From Ophiobolus disseminans (Eukaryota > Ascomycota > Dothideomycetes > Pleosporales > Phaeosphaeriaceae), in assembly GCA_010093685.1 (NCBI GenBank), contig MU006229.1:62001-126000 (forward strand): a stretch of 64,000 nt of DNA. The letters run 5' to 3'. Shown one piece after another: positions 55,757-64,000 of the stretch. Position 1 is the first letter of the stretch; each line of letters opens with the position of its first letter. The notes below the pieces were generated by a model, which saw nothing but the letters and a program-made list of their open reading frames with translations, did not search any database and was not told the origin of the DNA. The position numbers were made by a program, and so were the translations under genes.

Positions 55757-57440
55757 CTACACAAGGTATCGGAAATCCTTCATCATATTCTTGCCCTCCT
55801 CAACACTCACACCCTCCACCCTCGCAGTCTGTTCCGCAACGTCCCCATGCACAACCCAGGCATCCGTTCCGTCATCAAGACGCTTGTTGAGTCTGACGAG
55901 AATGAGCTTGAAGATGAAGCAACCAGCAATTGTGACGCCAAACATGGCCGTGACAACTCCATAGCTGTTGCGGAAACCGTTGGCCGACATATTCCAGACG
56001 TACGATCCAGCAATGTTTCCGAGCTGCGAGAAGGCGTTGATCATGGCAATCGCGACGGCGCGCTTAGCAGGTGGGCGAGGGAATGAGGACGAAATCCAGG
56101 AGTAGAATACGATGAAGCCAGCGTAAGATGAGGCTTGTAGGAAGAGTGCAACGTAGCGTGCGGCGGTGTTTGTAGTGGACATCTGTTTCGGATGTTAGTA
56201 TCATGTTTCAACGTGCAAATCAGGACTCCAACACACCGAAATAACGAATCCGACCAAGCCGAACATGATCGGCCCAACGATATGCCAAAACCTCTCCTGT
56301 GTACGATCCGCATGCCACGCATTGATCAAACTAACGAGACACGCGAACGCCCACGGCGGTGCGCTCATAAGCAGGGTGGTGATATATCCGAATCCGAGCG
56401 TGCGTGTGAGGGTTGGGAAGAACGCATTGAATGACAAGCCGACAACATAAGCAGTAAATGTCAGCATCATGACGTAAATCTTCGTGTCTTTGACAGCCAT
56501 GATGAGGCCTGAGAAAGCGGATTGCTCGGCGGAATCCTCGTCAGCCTCACCAACATCTTCGGTCATGCGCAGGACGGCAACGGCGCGTTCTTCTTCGGTG
56601 AAACCGCGGGTGTTGTGCGGTAGATCGGGAAGGATGAAGAGAGCGAAGATGGCGATGAGCATTGTTACGGCGCCTGTAAGGGAGAATTAGATTTGACTTC
56701 GACTTTTAAAATTATGGGATATAACGAATGTTGGGTGCTTACCTTCAATCCAGTACAACCACCTCCAAGCCCTGTGTCCAAGGGTTCCCTCCATGTTACC
56801 GAGAACGGCGGCACCGACAAGACTCGAGAACGCATTCGAGATCAAGTTTCCACAGAATAGGATCGCATTCCTTAGCGTCAACTCGCTGCGAGTGTACCAC
56901 TTGGACAAGATCAAAAGCGCACCAGGCAGGAACGCAGCCTCCACAAATCCAATAAAGAATCGGATGGCGACCATGCCACTGTAGTTCGTCACGTTGCCGG
57001 AGAGCGTAGAGATCATGCCCCAAAGCAACATGACGCAGCCGATGTAGATGGAGGGACGTGGGATTTTGTTGATAATCATGTTGGATGGTACCTGCATAAG
57101 AACTTGAGGATATTAGCGTCTATATCTATTAATATGAGGGTCTGTACTTACTGTAACCGACGTAAAGAATCGACAAGCACGTCGCATATTGGGTGTTGTT
57201 GATACCGAGATCTTCTTGTAGTCCACCAAGTCGCGCAGCTGCAATGTTGTTGCGATCGAGGTAGTTCATGATGTAAATCAACACGAACAAACTACACCGC
57301 GCATCCAACTTGCGCTTCAATGACTTCTCGACCTGCGCGCGACGCTCAGGCGAGAGATTAGCCGCAATGCCGCCAGGGCGCTGGAACTTCTCGACATTCT
57401 GCGACCCGTCGATGGGGTCTTTGTGATCGATTGACGCCAT
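55757..57440 (-). CDS. MFS permease of the anion:cation symporter (allantoate permease-like) type
   Basis: Model complement(55757..56182, 56237..56673, 56743..57102, 57152..57440), 503 aa; introns of 49-69 bp rejoin LYVGYILMQVPSNMI, WLYWIEGAVTMLIAIF and FVISMSTTNTAARY. A cytosolic N terminus precedes LFVLIYIMNYLDRNNIAAAR, the TM1 signature of the ACS family; about 12 membrane helices follow. The central loop after ILPDLPHNTRGFTEEERAVA and the WISSSFPRPPAKRAVAIAM block are typical. The substrate cannot be read from sequence; next to rhaM, L-rhamnose or a derived acid is a reasonable guess. Confidence 0.88.
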
Positions 57441-58537
57441 GGTGTTTTCCGTCTCACTATGTGCGAAGGCGAGGAACGTAGATGCTGGCAATTCGAAGCT
57501 GGGGTGATCCACCTCTTATACATTACTCCAGCATCCGAATCCACCGTCCGGGGCTCCAACAGATTACCCACTCCCTCGGTCGTGCGACTCTATGCCGACC
57601 CCAGCGACCGTTACATCACTTGTAAATTTTCTGTTGGGGCCAAGCGACCTGCAAGTCCATATCGACGGCAAAGCTACCGCATGCAGTAATGCGCGTGATG
57701 CGGGGAACGAGCCAAGCACGCCGCTGCCCAGGGGATCAGCGGCGCCTTCTACGTGTGAGTTGTTGCATCCTTAATTTTTCGCCTCGATGACCACAACCTT
57801 GATTGTGGTTTGGAGGCTTGATTCTGTGTGTGAGTATTTTGTAAGCAGTTACTGGCCGTAATACTTGCAAACCGCCCACAAGAGTGAGTCTTCGCATGTT
57901 TTTCCTACCGGACTTCTGCAATTTTATGCCACCCTATCCCAGCATCGGCACATGCATCTCAACGCCTTAATTTTGAGCCGCATCGAAGCGCTAAGAACGT
58001 TGATTATTCCCTGCGTGGTGCGATGGGAGAACTTCGGGTAGCGCATCGGAGTCTATGTCGGCAGTCGGATGCAGGGGTTTGAGAGCGCATGACTCGTTCC
58101 TGCTCCACAGCGACTCTGTATTCTATGGAGAACTGATTAGTGAGTGTGGAGAAGGACATTTCGGGGCAGAGCTTTTACTGGCTGAGGCGATATTGGAGTA
58201 AATCTCTCCGCTCACATGAGGTCGGGGGGTCCCACAAAGTGGGAAATTTTGGGCGCACCCATCCGGTGGTTTGTCCCGCGAGCGACCTGGCTGCTGGGAA
58301 CACCTCAACACAGTTGGGAATAAATTCTCAGATTCAAGCTATGTAAGAGGTGGATAGGAAATGATATAAGTGGTATCTTAGTGGCCTTTGGCAGATCACG
58401 TGCCCAGTCTTGGCGTTCCCCTAAACACAATGAAATGTCCCGCTACCTAAGCACAGCACGGCTGACTCGATCTCCATATCGCCTCCGTGATCCAGATTCG
58501 CAGTATCCTCTGACTCCGCAATTGCCTGCCTAGACTT
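57441..58537. other. Intergenic, 1.1 kb, no gene seen
   Basis: Between the MFS start and the 3' end of the next minus-strand gene. It contains minor inverted repeats (CCACAA / TTGTGG near 57795; CCCAC / GTGGG near 58232). No coding frame supported. Confidence 0.45.
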
Positions 58538-59599
58538 CTACAACGGCTCGTAGTCTGAGCTAGTGTCACCAACCCATACGTACCATAACGCGGTAATGGT
58601 GTTGGCCAACACCCACACACCGGCATAACCCGCTGCCCCACGGAACTGAGCACCGTCCAGCGTCATGCAACGCTGGACGGTGCTCACGAAGAGAAAGATG
58701 TTCAGAACGATAGTTTGCTGCACGAGCCGCCGCTTCCGCTTCTCAACAGGAAGGACGTTGACCTGGATGGTTTGATCCAAGGTGGCAGTCGCGGGGTCAA
58801 ACTGCTCGACAGGCGTAGCAGTATCGGAGAGAGGCTGCGCCGCAATCGACGGGTTGAGCAAGAAGTCCTTGGCTGCGATCCCTGCGATGAAGACCTTGCC
58901 AAGAATGGACAAAGGGGTCTCGTCGTACGCTGTCGCTAGCGTAGGGAGATCGAAGTAGGTGACCAAGAAGGGGTTCAGGGAGCTAGTCTTAAGACCAGCC
59001 CAGAGCACGACGACGTACACACCCATGGCGAGCAATGCGTTGGAAAACTGCACTTGCACGCTATTGAGCAGGAAGCGGTTGCGCAGGGGCGCATTCGGCT
59101 TGTGGACGACAGAACGCGGGCGCAGGAGATATGTTGGAAAGGCGATCGCAAGCACTTCGATGATTGTGTGCGCGGCGACGGTGGGGCTCGAGATCTCGTA
59201 GTATGTTGCCAGGAGATAGGCGTACGGCGCGTTGGTGAGCACGGTGAGCGCGGCCACGTCGAAGACTGCAAATTTAGTCGTCATTCATCTCTCCGCGTTT
59301 TCGTATGACTTACAGTCGTAGTTGAAGTACCAATTCATGCCGTTGGTGAAGGCGTTCATGAGCAGCCGCGCGCCGGGTGAATACAGCGACCAGAAGTCGG
59401 CTTCACTGGGGACTTTGCTGACTGCGCCGAGCTCTGGATTCAGGAAATTCGACACGACGCTCCATAGCGCAGTACGAAGACCGAAATTGAGGACAATGAG
59501 AATCGGGACCTTCAGCACGGCTGGCAGGCGCGATCGGTGTGGTGTTGTTACGTGTGCGCGCGGCACGACGGTCGGCGCAGTGCGGTCGGTGAGCGCCAT
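58538..59599 (-). CDS. Uncharacterised polytopic membrane protein
   Basis: Model complement(58538..59265, 59314..59599), 337 aa; a 48-bp intron rejoins NWYFNYDFFDVAALTVLTN. Start MALTDRTAPTVVPRAHVTTP. Hydrophobic segments lie at about 30-48 (VPILIVLNFGLRTALWSVV), 98-115, 122-142 (HTIIEVLAIAFPTYLLRP), 170-190 (LLAMGVYVVVLWAGLKTSS), 220-240 (ILGKVFIAGIAAKDFLL), 285-300 and 313-332. I know no function for it; similar multi-span proteins are widespread in ascomycetes. The coding region holds a perfect 16-bp inverted repeat at 58648-58685. Confidence 0.72.
58648..58685. repeat. Perfect 16-bp inverted repeat with 6-nt loop inside a coding exon
   Basis: Left arm GAGCACCGTCCAGCGT (58648-58663), loop CATGCA, right arm ACGCTGGACGGTGCTC (58670-58685). 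The arms are exactly complementary, so the mRNA can fold a 16-bp hairpin. It encodes STVQRCMTLDGAQ on the minus strand. Confidence 0.95.
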
Positions 59600-60069
59600 C
59601 GCGGATGTCTGAATTAATCTTAGAGTTGAAGCCGGAAAGATCGTTGATTGTTGAGAAGGAAGGAAAGTCGACGCGATGGTCGGAAGAATGCGCGCCTCGC
59701 GTTGTGTTGTGGGAAGAAGATGGAAATCGACTTTGTTTATCAGAACGTCATACCTAGCTCGACTCCGGCAGGCGCGAAACGCACGGGCCTCCCAACTGCC
59801 ACTAACAACTTCACAGCTCATCAGCCTAAAGGCCGCCGCTCGTACGATTACACGTCCAACGAAATGTCGACTCCGATGCTTATAGAAGCTTTCACTGCTC
59901 ATGTCTTCCAACAATGGCTAAAGCTTATACACGTCACCTCCCACGTTCTGCTCTCAAACATTGTGTGCTAACCCTGATCGCCGCGACAATCTATATATAC
60001 AATACCATCTCAAGTCGCTAATATAAATGCAGTACTCATCCTGCTCTTCTTTTTCCTATCTCAACACAC
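59600..60069. other. Divergent intergenic region, nothing recognised
   Basis: 470 bp between the membrane protein start and the candidate first exon at 60070. C/T-rich just before 60070. Confidence 0.35.
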
Positions 60070-61085
60070 ATGACTGATTACCCAACCCAAAGCACGCCAC
60101 AGAACATCCAAGATTTCAACACGTCGAACGACAACCAAGAACAAGTTCTGGATACCAAAGGTATGGACGCTACGGATGACGTCGCGCGCGAATCGTCTTT
60201 GGAGAACGTATCATCGTCCTCTCAGGTAGGTCCTTGAGCGGTTGACCGTTCTCCGGGTGAGACTCGAGTCAAGATCCTCGAAGAGCTGCTGGGTCTCCCC
60301 AATGGCCTTCGCGGTGATCGAGGCGCCTACCATCGGTTTTGCGTCAATCGCGTCGGTGGAGGTACCTAGGCTAGACTTCGAGCTGTTGCTCATCACTGGG
60401 AAAGAAAAAGATATGAGCTAACAGATACCAGCAATCTTCGCAATGGATCTGTTATCGCCTCGTTTTGCAGCCGCGGGACACCGGGAATTCGAGCCTCACG
60501 AGAGCCAGCTTCCGCAGCTGCGTGTTGCCTCAGACATCATGTTTGCGTACTGGCTGCGAAATAACCCCAACCCCAAGAACCTTCGATATTATTTTGCAAA
60601 ATACGCACTCAATGAGGCCATGCTATAGCTTATTGCGACGATCGTGAAAGATAAGGGCCACCAGGACGTTCCAGTATGGCCGGGCATCCAGGTTGGCATG
60701 CAAGATGCGGAAGGGAAGATCTTGCTGGGTAAGTATAACAATTTCCATGATGCGCAAGATTATCAACCCTAACATTATGGTTCCAGAATCCCCACTTGGT
60801 GCTACCATTGCCTTCATGCTCATCCAGCACAAGGCCGCGCTCGGCATCAAGCACGTCACTGACATCACCATCTTCCGGGACGCCTACCTGGCTAAGACGA
60901 AGATACAGCTCCTCTTCACGATCAAAGACGTTCCAAACCCGCACAACGAGGATGACGTAAAAGAGGGCGGCCCCAAGATTCGACAACACGTTGATAGAAA
61001 TCATGAGGTGAAGAACGTGCTGAGAGTACATAAGTTTAGGGTAGAGGGCGGTAAGGTCGTGCTACAGAGTCGCGAAGAGTTGTGA
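60070..61085 (+). pseudogene. 3' half of copy 2 of the 'WLGC/LIQHKA' family with a possible new first exon; in-frame TAG
   Basis: Candidate model join(60070..60225, 60425..60728, 60787..61085). The part from about 60430 is the C-terminal half of the family: FAMDLLSPRFAAAGHREFEP, PQLRVASDIM, NLRYYFAKYALNEAML, then TAG at 60626-60628, then LIATIVKDKGHQDVPVWPG and, after a 58-bp phase-1 intron shared with copy 1, IAFMLIQHKAALGIKHVTDI. The N-terminal half is absent. In its place lies a 52-codon Ser/Asn/Gln-rich frame (MTDYPTQSTPQ...) followed by a 199-bp intron-like gap, whose own assignment is weak. The stop sits where copy 1 reads Pro in LPLVASIL, so it is a lesion, not an intron. Confidence 0.6.
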
Positions 61086-62231
61086 GCGAGTGAGTATAGA
61101 CTGAACATGCGATACAAGTAAAGAAGCAACAATACAGGCTTAGAGAGGCCGATTTGTACACGTAGATCTATAAGGCGTGGAGATGAAATTGCAAGCTATA
61201 ACTAAGAATTCCGACTTATTATACATATACGGTGGTACATGCAGCCAGAGTAGTAGCCTAGAATAAGTGCGTCAGAGAACAGTGATATAAAGCGAACAGA
61301 CGCGAGTGAAATAAGATGGTGAAATGAAAAAAAGAGACTGCGAGACAAAAGGAGTACAAAAGCTGGTCACGTTAGTTTTGTGTCATCTTTAATAGTTTTA
61401 GAATAGTGGGAAGCGGAGTGAAAAGATGCTAATGTAGTGTACGCTTTAGAAAATGCTTGTTGTCGGATGTAGGAGACAGGGCAAAAGTGAGAAGAAGGTT
61501 GTTGTATTGAGAGAGCTACATAGAGCGATTATATACACAACATGATGAGTAAGCCAGTGACTAAGAGTCACGTGGAGATGCAGTCCACAGTGTACCATGT
61601 GAACTAAGGTGCCAGGCTGACACTTGTAAGAGAAGGGGAAAGGTACCATTTATGAGTTGCAACATAGCGTACCTTGTATTGTATATTTAGCTTATCACTC
61701 TAGTGTTACATTAGACCTACTTTACAGAGAAGAGTATTTCGTGACTACGAGCTAGCTCGCTTAGCAGTAGTAGATTTCGGCAACCTGCTATTGGCCATGA
61801 CTAGCATGGGGTATTCAAGGCTGACAGGGGTCGTACAGAATCGTCGCTTGCGCAGAGGGTGAGGGCGGTTTTGCAAGGTACTGTATTACGAGTACGTTGG
61901 CGAACGCTATCACTGATGCTACTACTAAGAAACAATGTTGCGTGGAAAACATGAGGTCGATTTGGAGTTTCCTCAAGATCTTCGCTTCTTTTGGAAGCGA
62001 GCAGGACACGTTCGGCGTGAGTGCAAGATAGCGTAATGTGCGCCGCGAAGTCATGCAAGAATGTGTATCGAGTGAATGTGGTAGTTGAAGATCTCATTGT
62101 TATTTACTGAATGCTGAACATTGGCGGGGCAAAACCTAAGGTATAGTGATATCTCGTATGTTGTCAGTGCCAATGCGATCGCGACTTCAGGAGCACAGTC
62201 CCGAGCCTGATTGCGTCAGTTGACTTGTTAC
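61086..62231. other. Intergenic between the two opposed halves, 1.1 kb
   Basis: AT-leaning from 61100 to 61750, no coding frame with family resemblance. I see no transposon remnant in it. Confidence 0.4.
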
Positions 62232-62822
62232 TTAGTTGTTTCCAGGTGGCTTAGCTACAAGCAAAGTTGACAGCTTAGCGTGGAACTCACAAAAGACATC
62301 GTTAATGGGACAGGCTGCACCCGGGCAGACGTGACCCATAATCACCATCTCAAGCTTGTTAGTTTTGAACTCTAATGAACCAACCTCCTGCAGTGCCTCG
62401 CAGATTGGCGGCAGATCGAGATGTGGAGTCGTCTTATACATCGGCATTGGAGTGAAGTTCAGACGAAATGTATCGAGGTTCGCAAATCCGATGTTTCCGA
62501 CAGAGAGCTTCCGCAGCCACTCGATCGTCATCGCAAGCCGATCGAGGCGGTTAATCTCAAATTGATTGATACTTGTACCGTGCGGTGGAGGAGGACTAGC
62601 TTGGAGCCCATTTGTATGGGCATGAGATTCGAGATTTTGAACCCGATTGCTCTGCTCGAGCGCGGGATGTGTGACAGTATAACCATCTTTTCCAAACTTT
62701 GGCAACTCCAACACGACGACTTTTTTGTAATGGTAGAAGACCTCGTCTATAAGTTGCGTCATGTCCGGAGAGCGTATCATAGCAACTTGGTCGATACGGA
62801 TGTTTGCTACGTGAAGTGTGCA
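62232..62822 (-). pseudogene. F-box-like paralog F11, 3' fragment lacking the F-box motif
   Basis: About 196 codons matching the family after the F-box-like helix: RSPDMTQLIDEVFYHYKKVV corresponds to RSTPEIASFARELYYARNTF in F8, and SVGNIGFANLDTFRLNF to ADGEFGFENLRQIIVLI. The end has VCPGAACPINDVFCEFHAKL, paired Cys as in F3/F4. No start or LPxEL motif precedes it; the sequence immediately upstream is the last intron and exon 2 of another family. Confidence 0.6.
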
Positions 62823-63669
62823 CTGTCGTCAGAGTAAGCGACTGTATCAACTTCTAAGGAAACTTCAACTTACCGCATGTTCCGCCCCATCGACGTAGTA
62901 GCGCTGATCGAGGTAGTCGAGAATGTCGCCGTCTTCATCTTCTGCGTTTTCATCGAAGTGCTCACTGGAGTAGCAAACGTTGTCTCCGCCCTTCGACTGC
63001 AGCTGGGCGTTAAGACCAAGAGCGTTCATCGTAGCTCCAAGACGATTCGCGGTGTTTCCGTCGGTGAAGTCGCAGTTGTAGTCTTGATCGTAGTCTGCCT
63101 CTTTCCAAGCCCATTTAGCGAGCTCGGCTTCGAACCACAGGTTAATGTCATCATATTAGAACGAATGCGCAACAAAGGGACTTACTTTCGAGCATGTCAG
63201 CCCATTGACTACTTGCTGATTTTGGTGTGCGACTCAGCGGGTCGGGCCACATCTTTCCAGCGTTCTCGTCAGTGGCATCTAAAATGCAGCCTAGCCAGCC
63301 TCCCTTGCCTTGATGAACCGCGTCCAGCTCGTTAGTCGCGATCTTGCTTGGGTCCCAAATTGCCCTTGCGACTATCTGGACCATGCCTGCGGAATCAGAC
63401 TTGATCCCACCATGTCCAGCAGGATACTCTGTGCGCCCCTGAACAGGCGGCCAAGAATCGTTGACCAAGACAGCGCTGCGCTCGAGGGATCGATGATGTG
63501 GGACTCGACCAGAGACAAGCGCCAAAAGCCCTAACGCCAGGAAAGCAATTGCAATCTTCGTGTAGTTGATAGTTGAGGGTGTCAGGGGTTGGGTTCCGAG
63601 CAGTTTGGTGGTGAGGAACAGGGTAAGTAAGAGCGAATAGTCATACAAAGGGGTGATAGCTTTCCCCAT
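62232..63669 (-). CDS. Chimera: 5' half of 'WLGC/LIQHKA' copy 2 joined to an F-box-like C-terminal tail
   Basis: Spliced model complement(62232..62822, 62874..63127, 63186..63669), 442 aa, open throughout. Exon 1 has two hydrophobic stretches (about 9-25 and 36-53, IAIAFLALGLLALVSG), then AIWDPSKIATNELDAVHQGK, GGWLGCILDATDENAG and MWPDPLSRTPKSAS. Exon 2 (ELAKWAWKEADYDQDYNCDF...) is 254 nt, exactly as long as exon 2 of copy 1, with the same phases. After exon 2 the family's own 3' part is missing. The frame instead enters an F-box-like tail: MIRSPDMTQLIDEVFYHYKK, then LRKLSVGNIGFANLDTFRLN. Whether the junction is spliced and expressed is inference; two adjacent broken genes is the alternative. 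Confidence 0.5.
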
Positions 63670-64000
63670 AGACCCCCTTGCGAACCTGTATCAGGAGGCA
63701 CGAATGGATTGAGCGAATTGAGGGAATATACAAAAGCGCAAGTAGACGAAGCCAGATTTGGAACGCAATAGGCCGCAAACAAGGAAGAACGGGATAGATA
63801 CGATGTCCAATATGAATCGGATAGCTCCAAACTATCCAGATCTTGAGTAGCTTTCTAGTGCGACATGGAGAAGCGCGAGGTGGTCTCGTCGTCAGGCTAA
63901 TAGGCCAATCGCTAATCTTCAAACCTGAAAGCCGTCAAAGGTAGAACTCCTGTCTAGCGACGATGGAATCGGAGAACCGGTAAACTTTCTTCGACCATTG
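63670..64000. other. Upstream flank to the window edge
   Basis: 331 bp upstream of the chimeric gene start. Short frames only; no gene supported. Confidence 0.35.

Overview
The window is nuclear DNA of a filamentous ascomycete (Pezizomycotina). A dothideomycete is my inference, not shown by any single marker. Genes carry short GT..AG introns, mostly 45-70 bp, and they include a HET-domain gene, a Zn2Cys6 regulator, a DUF7702-type membrane protein, an L-rhamnose mutarotase next to an MFS permease, and a large local family of F-box-like genes. Spliced models below were built by hand from splice sites, reading phase and comparison between copies in the window.

Layout. 0-2.7 kb: 3' end of a GST-like gene, RLP24 and PAM18 (divergent), and a Ser/Lys-rich hypothetical. 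3.2-7.5 kb: four F-box-like paralogs, two of them broken. 8.4-16.5 kb: a HET-domain gene, AIM18, the MAGE-domain SMC5/6 subunit NSE3, and SPP1 of the Set1 complex. 16.5-27.8 kb: gene-poor, holding only the four-exon ARPC5 gene and a candidate micro-ORF with a spliced leader. 27.9-32.1 kb: a four-exon membrane protein and a broken copy of an unnamed gene family. 32.8-41.8 kb: a Myb/SANT-like protein, a mitochondrial AAA ATPase and, divergent from it, CLU1. 43-54.5 kb: six more F-box-like paralogs (four broken) around a DUF7702 protein and a Zn2Cys6 factor. 55-57.4 kb: rhaM and the MFS permease. 58.5-64 kb: a multi-span membrane protein, then two opposed halves of the second copy of the unnamed family, one half joined to an F-box-like tail.

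The housekeeping genes (RLP24, PAM18, AIM18, NSE3, SPP1, ARPC5, AAA, CLU1) form intact blocks. Between them lie fast-evolving accessory blocks. The F-box-like paralogs are the main feature: eleven loci in 64 kb, five carrying exactly one visible disabling lesion (an in-frame stop or a 1-bp shift), one heavily decayed, one reduced to a 3' fragment, four intact. The unnamed family has a hydrophobic N terminus and a conserved block reading LIQHKA-LGIKHVT. It appears once as a pseudogene (30.7-32.1 kb) and once as two complementary halves in opposite orientation (60.1-61.1 and 62.2-63.7 kb). That points to a local rearrangement that also produced an open chimeric reading frame.
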